A stretch of DNA of 64,000 nucleotides from Paenibacillus sp. Root444D2 (GCF_001426375.1 NZ_LMEO01000045.1:306825-370824); one strand, 5' to 3'; shown: positions 51,085-59,566, numbered from the stretch's first letter. Numbers and translations are program-made. The notes: generated by a model from the sequence alone, not told the origin.

Positions 51085-52254
51085 TTAGTTGTAGGTTTTA
51101 GATTTGACGAACTGGAACTTCCCGTCCTTGACAGTCATGAAAATCACAGGTTTAATGACTTCGTGATCTTTGCCGAACGTAATTTTCCCCGACGTACCCT
51201 CCAAGTCTTTCGTATCGTTGATAGCTTGCTTTAGCTTTTCCTTATCGGTCCCGACTTTTTGCATTCCCTCTAAAATAACCATTGCAGCATCATAGCTCTG
51301 CGAGGAAAGCATGTCCGGAATATCCTTAAATTTATCCTGCCATTGATTGACGAATATTTTCACGACAGACCGGTCATCAGAAGCATAAAAGGAAGTCGTG
51401 AAAGTCGACCCTTCTGTATTGGTTTTCCCCAGCTCCAAATATTTCGGTGAATCGAAACCATCGACGCCTAGCAGTTGAGCGCTAATTCCCGCTTCTTTCG
51501 CTTGCTTAACGATAGCCGCTGCTTCATTGTAATAACCAACTACGTACAAGCCATCCGGATTGGCGGCTTTGACTGCGGTCAAGATCGAGCTGAAATCTTT
51601 GTCCCCCATCTTAAACGGACGTTCAATCGCAATATTCGCACCCAGCTTGCCAGCCTCGTCCTTAAATGCGGTATAAATCGATTTTCCGTAGTCGATATCG
51701 ACGTAGAGTACGGCGATGTTCTTCTTCTTCAGATCGTTCACAGCATAATCGGCCATCGCTTTTCCTTGCAACGGACCCGTATAGATGACGCGATTCACAT
51801 AATCGCCGCCTTTGGTCGCATCTGGATGTACGGCATAGGCAATAACCATTGGAACTTTGAGCTCCTGAATTTTTGTAGAAATCGTTTTCGTCGGTCCACT
51901 GTAAGCGCCTCCAACAATGGCGACAACTTTATCATTATTGATTAGCTTCTGAACACCTTTTAACGCTTCTTCAGGCTTTCCTTGGTCATCTTCCGCAACC
52001 AACTCAACCTTCTTGCCTTGGATACCACCGGCTTTATTGTACTGCTCAATCGCCATGATCGCAGCATCTCTACTATGTGTCCCGTCCGTCGCTGTCGGCC
52101 CCGTTAATGGACCGATCCAACCCAGTTTAATCGTATCTCCGGCCTTATTCATCGCACTATCATTTTTCGCGGAGTCACTAGACTTTGCTGCGCAACCCGA
52201 AATCATTAGAGATACAGTAATCACACCTGCTGCAATCATTGAGAACTTTTTCAA
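51085..52254 (-). CDS. LivJ/LivK-type substrate-binding lipoprotein
   Basis: Extracellular binding lipoprotein of the HAAT family, 389 residues. Signal peptide with lipobox MISGC, Cys21; family motifs IKLGWIGPLTGPTATDGTHSRDAAIMAIEQYNKAGGIQGKKVELVAEDDQGKPEEAL and VVAIVGGAYSGPT near the start, and SQSYDAAMVILEGMQ near the end. Starts with TTG at 52254 behind a GGGGG site. First gene of the liv operon; the upstream region has TTGACT and a cre-like site. Ligand not certain: amino acid or related compound. Confidence 0.92.
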   Translation of the reverse strand: MKKFSMIAAGVITVSLMISGCAAKSSDSAKNDSAMNKAGDTIKLGWIGPLTGPTATDGTHSRDAAIMAIEQYNKAGGIQGKKVELVAEDDQGKPEEALKGVQKLINNDKVVAIVGGAYSGPTKTISTKIQELKVPMVIAYAVHPDATKGGDYVNRVIYTGPLQGKAMADYAVNDLKKKNIAVLYVDIDYGKSIYTAFKDEAGKLGANIAIERPFKMGDKDFSSILTAVKAANPDGLYVVGYYNEAAAIVKQAKEAGISAQLLGVDGFDSPKYLELGKTNTEGSTFTTSFYASDDRSVVKIFVNQWQDKFKDIPDMLSSQSYDAAMVILEGMQKVGTDKEKLKQAINDTKDLEGTSGKITFGKDHEVIKPVIFMTVKDGKFQFVKSKTYN

Positions 52255-52291
52255 TTTATAACCCCCTAATTGATTTATGAGTTTATCTTAC

Positions 52292-52320
52292 TTTAAAAGC
52301 GCTTTCATGAATCTAGTCAA
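52292..52320 (-). promoter_or_regulatory. liv operon promoter with overlapping cre site
   Basis: Minus strand TTGACT (52315-52320), 17 bases, TTTAAA (52292-52297; weak -10). TGAAAGCGCTTTTA (52294-52307) matches the cre pattern at 13 of 14 positions and overlaps spacer and -10, so CcpA could repress the operon. Confidence 0.55.
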
Positions 52321-52332
52321 ATTTGCGGAACA

Positions 52333-52812
52333 CTAGCACAATTTTGCTGCGCGGTACTCTGACGGACTGCAGCTCATATAGAGTTAAAATTTTCGTGTAA
52401 AGTAATTGGGATCAGGGAATCCAACCAGAGCCGCAATCTGTTGAACAGGTAAATCCGTCGTTTCTAGAAAGTGCACAGCCTTTTCAATTCTAAGCTTATT
52501 CAAGAAATCGACGAAGCTTAAGCCTACTTCCCTCTTAAACAAATGCGCGAAGTGATAAGTACTTAGATAACAATAACGTGCTATTTCCCCCAAAGTAATT
52601 TTCTCTTGCAAATGCTCTTTCATATATTCGATGGCCGAACAAATGACGGGGGATGCCTCCCGCGCATAACGGTCAATAGAGAAGACAATTACCACATGCG
52701 GAGATACTTCAATGCCTAGACGATTTTGAATTTCGTCGAAGTTAGCCTCGTGCACTAACGTCCCGGAAATCAGCATCTGCGAAAATGCAGCTTGCGATGC
52801 GTTTAATTTCAC
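52333..52812 (-). pseudogene. AraC-family regulator interrupted by a nonsense codon in the HTH domain
   Basis: The C-terminal AraC double HTH reads SAIEYMKEHLQEKITLGEIARYCYLS ... LVGFPDPNYFTRKF and then meets TAA at 52384-52386. Past this stop the frame continues perfectly with LYMSCSPSEYRAAKLC to TAG at 52333-52335, where relatives have a Lys at the stop position (AAA to TAA fits a single change). Loss of the last 16 residues removes the second helix-turn-helix end, so DNA binding is probably damaged. Start taken at the GTG 52812 behind AGGAGAG; an ATG at 52839 is in frame but overlaps the promoter. It precedes the liv operon and may once have controlled it. A sequencing error cannot be excluded. 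Confidence 0.8.
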
Positions 52813-52842
52813 TAAAAGATCTCTCCTAACAGAAGCCATACT

Positions 52843-52872
52843 ATTATATAACCGCTTTCATTGATTTCACAA
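52843..52872 (-). promoter_or_regulatory. promoter with cre-like site upstream of the broken AraC gene
   Basis: Minus strand TTGTGA (52867-52872), 18 bases, TATAAT (52843-52848). TGAAAGCGGTTATA (52847-52860) matches the cre pattern at 13 of 14 positions within the spacer. Second cre-like site within 560 bases. Confidence 0.55.
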
Positions 52873-52997
52873 TGGGAATTAAATACCTGTATGGGCGGCG
52901 GCAGAAGGCCGACAGTGTCTGGGAAACAAGTTAATTTGGAATCAACACACTCTATAAATCAGCACATTAACAAAGGGCTGCCCATCGGTCATCTTTA

Positions 52998-53029
52998 ATG
53001 ACAGAAGGACAGTCCTTTTGAGTTGTCAT
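52998..53029. other. two-stem hairpin in the AraC/MFS intergenic region
   Basis: ATGACA (52998-53003) pairs with TGTCAT (53024-53029); inside, AAGGAC pairs with GTCCTT. No T run. The gap 52813-53296 otherwise holds only promoters and an operator-like cluster. Confidence 0.5.
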
Positions 53030-53160
53030 TTCATACGACCATTCATTGCCTAACATGCCTATCACTTCTTATAAGAGCAGTATCTTTGTAGCCTGGCAAA
53101 ATAGGCTGAAACTTGGCATGTACCTATCATAAACTCGCTTTAAAGGGTACTTTCAGGTAC

Positions 53161-53204
53161 CTATAGTACTTATAAGTCCCTATAGTACTTAAAAGTACGT
53201 ACTT
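53161..53204. promoter_or_regulatory. AGTACTT operator-like cluster upstream of the MFS gene
   Basis: CTATAGTACTTA occurs twice (53161-53172 and 53180-53191, 19 bases apart), followed by the perfect 12-bp palindrome AAGTACGTACTT (53193-53204), directly upstream of the -35. Further GGTAC motifs occur from 53147. Such GTAC-type repeats are typical of HxlR/MarR-family targets, but no such regulator gene is adjacent. Confidence 0.6.
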
Positions 53205-53232
53205 ATCAAAAACAACTTAATGGTTTTATAAT
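53203..53232 (+). promoter_or_regulatory. promoter of the MFS operon
   Basis: TTATCA (53203-53208), 18 bases, TATAAT (53227-53232), 64 bases before the ATG. The -35 overlaps the AAGTACGTACTT palindrome. Confidence 0.6.
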
Positions 53233-53296
53233 AGCACTTGTGAAGCGAAAGTAAAGCTTGCAGTTGTTCAAAATATATCTACTTAGGAGGCAAAAC

Positions 53297-54508
53297 ATGA
53301 ACCAGTCATTATCACATTCTGCAGCACAACATAAAGTGAGGCAAAAAACAGGATCATGGGCGCTTCTTGCCCTTGCCATAAGCGCATTTGGAATCGGAAC
53401 AACCGAGTTTGTTCCAGTAGGCCTGCTCGCGTCCATCGCGAATGATTTAAACATTGGCATTACGCTAGCTGGCCTTCTTATTTCTGGTTATGCGATTGGC
53501 GTCGCGGTTGGAGCCCCGATCCTCACGGCGCTCACCAATCGGATGAGCCGAAAATCCTTGCTCATGTCGCTGATGGTTGTTTTCATCATCGGTAACGCTG
53601 TCGCTGCACTATCACCGTCATTTGAAATACTGCTTATTGCACGTTTCATCACTGCATTTTCACATGGTGTCTTTTTCTCCATTGGAGCCACCATTGCTGT
53701 TCAGCTAGTATCTCCAGAGAAAAAGGGTAGTGCCATTGCTCTCATGTTCACTGGTCTTACCATTGCCATTGTTACCGGCGTTCCATTGGGGACATTTATC
53801 GGGCAAGCCTTCGGTTGGAGAGCGACTTTCTGGGGCGTTGCCTTACTGGGTGTCATTGCGATCATTTCCAGTGCCGCACTCATCCCTAAAAATCTCAAGC
53901 AATCTCCACCTGCTAAATTTTCAGATATGTTCCGTTTGCTCACCAATGGCCGTTTGGTCCTGGGCTTTCTTATCACGGCATTCGGTTATGGCGGGACGTT
54001 TGTTGCTTTCACTTATCTAACTCCGCTCCTGCACGATGTGACTGGCATAAGTTCAGGCATGATTAACATTATCTTAATCATTTATGGTGTGGCTGTTGCA
54101 TTCGGTAACTCTATTGGCGGTAAATTGGCCAATAAGAACCCTCTACGCGCATTATTTTGGATGTTTATTATTCAAGCTGCCGTTCTAGTCCTTTTAACAT
54201 TCCTTGCTCCATTTAAAGTGGCTGGTGTAATTGGTGTTGTCTTAATGGGGTTGCTTGCATTCATGAATGTGCCTGGTCTTCAATTATATGTCGTGGGGCT
54301 AGCTGAAAAGTATGTACCTTCAGCGGTTGATGTTGCATCAGCGATCAATATTGCAGCGTTTAACGTCGGTATTGCTATTGGCTCAATTGTCGGTGGAGTT
54401 GTTATCGACTCCATGGGACTTGTTCATACCCCATGGGTTGGAGCTTTAATGGTTCTCGTTGCCATCCTGCTCACTGGTATTTCTGCAAAGCTGGAACGGA
54501 AATCATAA
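53297..54508 (+). CDS. MFS efflux transporter (AraJ/DHA1 type)
   Basis: Twelve-helix drug/sugar efflux protein of the major facilitator superfamily, 403 residues. The N-terminal half starts SWALLALAISAFGIGTTEFVPVGLLASIANDLNI, with the loop 2-3 motif A as LTNRMSRKSLLM; the motif C equivalent in TM5 reads GLTIAIVTGVPLGTFIGQAFGWRATFW. The ATG at 53297 has AGGAGG six bases upstream. First gene of a plus-strand operon with the flavin-dependent oxidoreductase remnant and the aldo/keto reductase. Probably exports a toxic electrophile or sugar; substrate unknown. Confidence 0.9.
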   Translation: MNQSLSHSAAQHKVRQKTGSWALLALAISAFGIGTTEFVPVGLLASIANDLNIGITLAGLLISGYAIGVAVGAPILTALTNRMSRKSLLMSLMVVFIIGNAVAALSPSFEILLIARFITAFSHGVFFSIGATIAVQLVSPEKKGSAIALMFTGLTIAIVTGVPLGTFIGQAFGWRATFWGVALLGVIAIISSAALIPKNLKQSPPAKFSDMFRLLTNGRLVLGFLITAFGYGGTFVAFTYLTPLLHDVTGISSGMINIILIIYGVAVAFGNSIGGKLANKNPLRALFWMFIIQAAVLVLLTFLAPFKVAGVIGVVLMGLLAFMNVPGLQLYVVGLAEKYVPSAVDVASAINIAAFNVGIAIGSIVGGVVIDSMGLVHTPWVGALMVLVAILLTGISAKLERKS

Positions 54509-54522
54509 TAGGAGGCATTTAA

Positions 54523-55228
54523 ATGTTTGAGCATCATCAAACTTATCAAAGGATGTACAAAGAAGGCGAGTTAACGCTTGGCCTCCACATTCCATTAGAA
54601 AACTTTCAGTCGAAAACACCTACGATGGCTAATCAGGTTGAGCTTGCTCAAGCTGCTGAAGGATACGGATTTACAACTCTTTGGCGTAGATCATGCTAGC
54701 CGCGGCAGCCAATTCCGAGAAGGCTTTGCCTATCTAGAAAAAGCCCTTTATAAACACTATACTAGAATTGACTCCAGTTATGGCCAAATCGAGCAAGCGA
54801 CACTCGTGCCAAAACTGAAGAATAGAATTCCTACAATGGTCACCGGTTTTGCACAGCAAGACCTCGATTGGCTTGGACAGAATGGAGATGGATGGATGTA
54901 CTATCCACAAGGACCTATGCGGCAGCTAGAAGCCATAACGGCATGGCGAGAGTCTGCAGCCCGCCATAACCAATCGGAGTTTCGTCCATTCTCTATGCCT
55001 ATGCATCTTGATTTAGCGGAAGATCCAGATGAACAAGCAACACCCATTCGGCTTGGTTTTCGAATAGGAAGGAATAAACTCATCGAATTAATTGAAGTTT
55101 ACAGAACTATTGGTGTTAATCATCTCTTCTTCGCTCTCTTTGACAGCGATCGACCAGCTGGCGACGTCATACATGAGCTTGGAGAATATGTGCTGCCGAA
55201 CTTCCCCCCGCATCCAATCAACCTTTGA
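54523..55228 (+). pseudogene. LLM-class flavin-dependent oxidoreductase with an internal deletion and frameshift
   Basis: The frame starts at ATG 54523 behind AGGAGG with the normal family N-terminus (GELTLGLHIPLENFQSKTPTM, then QVELAQAAEGYGFTTLW, about residues 1-53) and breaks at about 54684: coding resumes in the +1 frame with FGVDHASRGSQFREGFAYLEKAL and continues to the normal C-terminus at 55228. The active-site and flavin-binding middle (roughly a hundred residues by comparison with the family) is missing. The junction CTTTGG fits both sides, so deletion by short homology is likely. The first frame stops at 54699. No functional enzyme expected. It lies between MFS and aldo/keto reductase genes. 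Confidence 0.85.
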
Positions 55229-55302
55229 AATCATAGGTCAAATCAAATAAACAGAAACCGGGTGGACATTGTTTTCCACCCCAATATTAGGAGGATAATC
55301 AA

Positions 55303-56142
55303 TTGAAAAACTTACAAGATACAATTCAATTAAACCATGGTAAAGCTTTTCCTTGGCTTGGTCTAGGCGTCTTCCAAGTCGAGGATGGCGATACCGTCAT
55401 TGCAGCCGTTGAAGTAGCCATTGTCGTTGGCTATCGTCATATTGATACTGCAGCTATTTATCAGAACGAAGAAGGCGTTGGTGAAGGTATCAGGCGTGGC
55501 TTGAAACGCGCCGGTCTTCAACGTGAAGACTTGTTTATCACCTCGAAATTATGGAATGCGGACCAAGGCTACGATAGCACTATAGCAGCTTATGAGAAAA
55601 GCTTAAAGAATCTGGGATTAGAAAAGCTTGATTTACACCTGATACATTGGCCTGTTGAAAATAAATATCTAGAAAGCTGGAAAGCACTCGAGTTTCTGTA
55701 TCACGAAGGTCGTGTCGGGGCTATTGGCGTTAGTAATTTTCACATCCACCACCTTGAAAATCTATTTAAACAAGCAACTGTGAAACCAGCTATTAATCAA
55801 GTAGAGCGCCATCCGAGACTCGTTCAGAATGAACTTAAATCTTTTTTAGATAACAACGGGATTCAAGCCGTCGCTTGGGCACCTCTGATGCAGGGAGAGA
55901 TCCTGCATGAACCCGTCATCCAAGCTATCGCAGACCGCGCGGGAAAATCAGTTGCCCAAATCGTTCTACGTTGGCAGCTGCAAAGCGGCTGGGCAACGAT
56001 TCCGAAATCCATTCAAGCTAAACGCATTCAGTCCAATGCAGAAATCTTTGATTTCTCATTAAATGATATAGATATGGCAGCTATTTCGGCACTTGATCAG
56101 CATCGCCGGGTGGGTCCAGACCCTGATAATTTTGATTTTTAA
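55303..56142 (+). CDS. aldo/keto reductase
   Basis: NADPH-dependent reductase of the AKR superfamily (AKR5-like), 279 residues, TIM barrel. Catalytic tetrad visible: Asp and Tyr in YRHIDTAAIYQNEEGVGEGI, Lys in LFITSKLWN, His in LHLIHWP. Cofactor loop near the C-terminus: TIPKSIQAKRIQSNAEIFDF. It starts with TTG at 55303, eight bases after AGGAGG. Co-transcribed with the MFS gene; a small hairpin (GGGTGGA/TCCACCC type, about 55260-55282) lies before it. Likely detoxifies aldehydes or reduces sugars. Confidence 0.92.
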   Translation: MKNLQDTIQLNHGKAFPWLGLGVFQVEDGDTVIAAVEVAIVVGYRHIDTAAIYQNEEGVGEGIRRGLKRAGLQREDLFITSKLWNADQGYDSTIAAYEKSLKNLGLEKLDLHLIHWPVENKYLESWKALEFLYHEGRVGAIGVSNFHIHHLENLFKQATVKPAINQVERHPRLVQNELKSFLDNNGIQAVAWAPLMQGEILHEPVIQAIADRAGKSVAQIVLRWQLQSGWATIPKSIQAKRIQSNAEIFDFSLNDIDMAAISALDQHRRVGPDPDNFDF

Positions 56143-56160
56143 GTTCAAATTAAATAAGCA

Positions 56161-56191
56161 AAACCCCGGATTTAATATTCCGGGGGTTTTT
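56161..56191. terminator. bidirectional terminator between aldo/keto reductase and LysR genes
   Basis: AAACCCCGGA (56161-56170) pairs with TCCGGGGGTTTTT (56179-56191). It starts 18 bases after the aldo/keto reductase stop and overlaps the last codons of the convergent LysR gene (stop at 56172). Confidence 0.88.
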
Positions 56192-57059
56192 CATTACCTT
56201 TAAGTGTCTCTATCATCTTTCTTAATTTTGGCATTGTTGAATTTTTGATTTTATAGGCAAAATATAAATCATTCGTTACTTTATAAGGTTCACAAATTAT
56301 TTTTACTTTTTTTGTTTGTAATGAGTTTGCCAGCATATACGTAGGCAATAAACTGATTCCAGCCCCATTCTCGATAGCTGACAAAATGATGTGCAAATCA
56401 GGCAATATATGTTCAGGCTTTATTTGCGGACGCTTTTGAAAGTTCTCTCTCCAAAATCTTCGGATAATGGGCAATTCTAGACCATAACTAAGCCATGTTT
56501 GTAAACACAGCCAAGCTTCTAGCTGCTTCGAGTCCGTGAAATCAGGTTCCTCATAATCATATGGTGCGACTACAACAAACTCTTCTTCTACATAATGCAT
56601 ATATTCTATACCAGGTGCTGAAAACTTTTGTGAGGTCACGATGATGTCGACCTTGTCATCTGTTAATAGGTCTAAAATATACGATGCAAGCCCGTAATAA
56701 GCAATTACACGCATATGAAGGTTACGGAGGTATGGAGCCATTCTTTCTCTAAAAAACTCTTGCGCTGTGCCGATTTTTACAACCGGAAGCGTGGGCGATG
56801 AGACGGCTTTGAAACTTAACGTTGTCTCCTCAAGTGACTCAACAAGAGGCGCTAATTGTGAATAAAGTTCTTTTCCTCTTTCAGTCGGAACCATTTTCCT
56901 TGATGTTCTTGTAAATAAGGGTTCGCCGACCTCAGCTTCTAATGCAGCTAGATGTTGACTCATGGCAGGTTGTGTCATAATTCTCGACTTGGCTGCTTCT
57001 GAAACAGAATTATGTTTATAAATAGTGATAAAACTTCGATACCATTCAAAATTTGCCAT
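56172..57059 (-). CDS. LysR-family transcriptional regulator
   Basis: LTTR, 295 residues from the ATG at 57059 (AGAGGATC eight bases upstream; frame open to 57080). N-terminal winged HTH with FEWYRSFITIYKHNSVSEAAKSRIMTQPAMSQHLAALEAEVGEPLFTRTSRKMVPTERGKEL-type layout (about 2-62), linker helix, and effector domain with VVKIGTAQEFFRERMAP. Convergent with the MFS/aldo-keto reductase operon, so not in the usual divergent position; its target could be the SDR/DJ-1 genes upstream or itself. The C-terminal codons form part of a terminator. Confidence 0.92.
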   Translation of the reverse strand: MANFEWYRSFITIYKHNSVSEAAKSRIMTQPAMSQHLAALEAEVGEPLFTRTSRKMVPTERGKELYSQLAPLVESLEETTLSFKAVSSPTLPVVKIGTAQEFFRERMAPYLRNLHMRVIAYYGLASYILDLLTDDKVDIIVTSQKFSAPGIEYMHYVEEEFVVVAPYDYEEPDFTDSKQLEAWLCLQTWLSYGLELPIIRRFWRENFQKRPQIKPEHILPDLHIILSAIENGAGISLLPTYMLANSLQTKKVKIICEPYKVTNDLYFAYKIKNSTMPKLRKMIETLKGNEKPPEY

Positions 57060-57135
57060 AAATAAGATCCTCTCATACAATACTGTCTCTTTCCCCTATA
57101 TTATATATCCACAACTATGCAATCTACCACGATAG

Positions 57136-57165
57136 AAAAAAAGCACTTGATCTTAAGGATCAAGT
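57136..57165 (-). terminator. rho-independent terminator after the SDR remnant
   Basis: Minus strand: ACTTGATC-CTTAA-GATCAAGT stem (57145-57165) then GC and seven T. Closes transcription of the DJ-1/SDR-remnant unit. Confidence 0.88.
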
Positions 57166-57252
57166 ACCGACAAGAGGAGCAGCTAACCTTATTTTTAAAG
57201 ATAAGCCCGCTTATTTTATTGTGGAACATTGGTTTGTTCACTTCTCAGCGAA

Positions 57253-57483
57253 TTACAAGATACTTTGAATAATCCCGCCCTCTACTCTTTGAGCTGCACC
57301 ATTGATAGCTGATGCTTTATCGGATGCAATGAATACAACTGTATCAGCTACTTCCTCAACTGTAACGAAACGTTGGATCAGAGAAGTCGGTTGGTCATTT
57401 TTAAAGTATTCATCCACAAATGCACCTAATTCTTTCCCGTTCTCTTTCGCAAGGTCTAACCAATTCCAGTTGTAGACCCTCAA
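57253..57483 (-). pseudogene. C-terminal remnant of a short-chain dehydrogenase/reductase
   Basis: 76 codons that match only the end of classical SDR enzymes (FVTVEEVADTVVFIASDKASAINGAAQRVEGGI), including the substrate-loop helix LAKENGKELGAFVDEYFKND. The Rossmann fold and the Ser-Tyr-Lys catalytic site are absent; full proteins are about 250 residues. Upstream is the DJ-1-like gene (31 bases), so an N-terminal deletion joined the remnant to that gene. Not expected to be functional. Confidence 0.8.
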
Positions 57484-57514
57484 TATTATTATATCCCTTC
57501 GATAGGACGGGCTA

Positions 57515-58174
57515 TTAGTTTAGTTTGGCGATAACTTCTTTGGCTACGCTAAGTGTTGATTGCGGATTTTGACCTGTAATTAAATTTCCATCAACTTCAT
57601 AATGGTCGCTCCAATCGGGTGCTGCAACAAAGATCGGGCCCGCCTGACGAAGCTTAGATTCTAATAGGAAAGGCATATATAGATCTAAACCAGCCGCTTT
57701 TTCTTCCGTATCTGTAAAGGCTGTAATGCGTTTGCCTTCAACTAGATATGTTCCGTCAGATAACTTTGCATTGACCAAACCGGCTGGTCCATGACATACC
57801 GCAGCTACGACTTTTCCAGCCTCATAAAATTCTCTAAGTAAAGATTGAAGCTTTTCGTTATCAGGCAGATCAAACATCGTTCCATGGCCGCCTGGCAAGA
57901 AAATCACATCATAATCCGCAGCTTTAACCTCGTCTAGTTTGAGAGTATCCGTAAGAAATTGTTCCGTATCCAATATTGCTTGAGGCAAATCAGCACTCAA
58001 ACTATTTTTATCAATAGGGGTTTTACCTCCTAAAGGACTAGTTACTGTAATATCAAATCCTTGCTTTGAAAACTCAATATAGGTCTCAGCAAATTCCGAA
58101 AGCCAAAGCCCTGTAGACTTCTCACTGTTTATTTGATTGGCAGAAGTCACCACGATTAATATATTTTTTTTCAT
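57515..58174 (-). CDS. DJ-1/PfpI-family (Hsp31-like) protein
   Basis: Type-1 glutamine-amidotransferase-like domain protein, 219 residues, cytoplasmic. Nucleophile elbow AAVCHGPAGL with Cys127 followed by His128; likely catalytic acidic residue Glu27 (SEFAE); FLPGGHGTMFDLPDN before it. This subgroup includes glyoxalase III-/deglycase-type and chaperone proteins that protect from reactive aldehydes. AGGAGAG lies before the ATG. Context: MFS, aldo/keto reductase, SDR remnant, which fits an electrophile-stress role. Confidence 0.92.
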   Translation of the reverse strand: MKKNILIVVTSANQINSEKSTGLWLSEFAETYIEFSKQGFDITVTSPLGGKTPIDKNSLSADLPQAILDTEQFLTDTLKLDEVKAADYDVIFLPGGHGTMFDLPDNEKLQSLLREFYEAGKVVAAVCHGPAGLVNAKLSDGTYLVEGKRITAFTDTEEKAAGLDLYMPFLLESKLRQAGPIFVAAPDWSDHYEVDGNLITGQNPQSTLSVAKEVIAKLN

Positions 58175-58396
58175 TTTGTTTTCTCTCCTCTGTATCTGTT
58201 TTGTTGTTACAAGCCCTATTGTATCTTTAGATAATCTATAAATCCAATTAGATATTTGATGTTCATCTATAAAAATATTTATATGAAAAACATAAAAAAA
58301 CCCTCAGGTAAACAGTGTTTTGTCCATGAAATCATGAACTCTTTTCTCACTGTATACTGTAAGGGATAATACGATTATGCATGCCTTTATACTTGT

Positions 58397-59164
58397 TCAA
58401 TCTCTGCTATTTTCGGCGAACCAAGACAGCCTTTCTCTTAAATGAACGACGTCACCGACCAGTATGATAGCCGGGTTGGGCATATCATGTTCCTGTAACG
58501 TTTTCTCTAAATTATTTAACGAACTTATGATTGTCCTTTGATCCTCAGTTGTCCCCCAAGATACAACTGCAACCGGCGTCTCAGGGTTCCTTCCATAGTG
58601 AATAAGCTGGTTACATAAATAAGTGACATTTCCCATTCCCATATAAAATGCAATCGTATCAATGCCGGTAGCAAGCGCCTTCCACTTGTCAGGTGATAGG
58701 GTGTCGTCTTGACACAAATGACCGGTTACCATAGCAAACGTTGAAGCCACTTTACGATGTGTAACAGGTATGCCTGCATAAGCGGGCGCAGCGATTCCCG
58801 CAGTAATCCCGGGTACGATTTCAAATGCTATTCCATGCTCAACTAATTTCTCCGCTTCTTCTCCGACACGTCCGAAAACACAAGGATCTCCACCTTTTAG
58901 ACGAGTAACTATCTTTCCTTCTAGAGCTTTTAAGGCAATGATTTCATTGATTTGCTCTTGCTGAATCGGGTGATGGTTCGGCTGCTTTCCACAATAAATG
59001 AATTCTGCATCTTTACGGGCATGATTTAATAATTCCGGATTGGCAAGGCGGTCATACACGATCACATCAGAAGATTGAATACATTTTAATCCTTTGACAG
59101 TAATTAACTCGGGATCTCCCGGCCCAGCTCCAACAAAAAATACTTTGCCTTTATTATTCTCCAT
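58397..59164 (-). CDS. cobA: uroporphyrinogen-III C-methyltransferase (SUMT)
   Basis: Makes precorrin-2 from uroporphyrinogen III with two S-adenosylmethionine, the branch to sirohaem and cobalamin. 255 residues, the single-domain CobA/SumT size without the CysG dehydrogenase part. Motifs: VFFVGAGPGDPELITVKGLKCI (N-terminus), YDRLANPELL, TRLKGGDPCVFGRVGEEAE, VPGITAGIAAPAYAGIPVTHR and FYMGMGNV. GAGGTGATG lies before the ATG. It stands alone here; no nitrite or sulphite reductase gene is visible in the window. Between 58175 and 58396 I see only a T-rich possible terminator near 58296. Confidence 0.95.
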   Translation of the reverse strand: MENNKGKVFFVGAGPGDPELITVKGLKCIQSSDVIVYDRLANPELLNHARKDAEFIYCGKQPNHHPIQQEQINEIIALKALEGKIVTRLKGGDPCVFGRVGEEAEKLVEHGIAFEIVPGITAGIAAPAYAGIPVTHRKVASTFAMVTGHLCQDDTLSPDKWKALATGIDTIAFYMGMGNVTYLCNQLIHYGRNPETPVAVVSWGTTEDQRTIISSLNNLEKTLQEHDMPNPAIILVGDVVHLRERLSWFAENSRD

Positions 59165-59566
59165 GTATTCATCACCTCAATAACAAAAGTTATTCCAATG
59201 CAGCTGAATCCAGCCATTCCATTTCCTATTAAAACAATTTTTTCTTCATCGTGATTCGCTCTGAACATTACATTTAATGTTATGTAATTGTTAGAATAAT
59301 CAATTATTCGTTCTTATTGAATAAAATACGTCACATTATCTAACATACGAATATTAATTACTAATGTACATCAAGACTTCGTATTTATCAACAATAATTT
59401 GCAATTGCTTCCGTGTTAATTACAATAATGCCTTTATTAATCGAACTATTTATTTGCTTTTTCATTCGATCGTTCGGTTTACATTCCGTTTTCACAGACG
59501 TTTCATATGATTATCCGAATAATCACGTTATATTTAATCACATGCATTTAACGATATATCTCCCAA
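59165..59566. other. AT-rich intergenic region upstream of cobA
   Basis: About 400 bases, very AT-rich, holding no open frame with a ribosome binding site and no clear riboswitch or repeat. It must contain the cobA promoter, but no unambiguous -35/-10 pair stands out. Confidence 0.6.

Noticed and set aside
51085..52254. Firm assignment of the Liv importer to leucine/isoleucine/valine
   Set aside because: HAAT-family binding proteins cannot be assigned by sequence reading alone; urea, amide or aromatic ligands remain possible, and cre-like sites hint at a carbon source.
59165..59566. Cobalamin or other riboswitch upstream of cobA
   Set aside because: No B12-box or other conserved aptamer core could be recognised in this AT-rich stretch.
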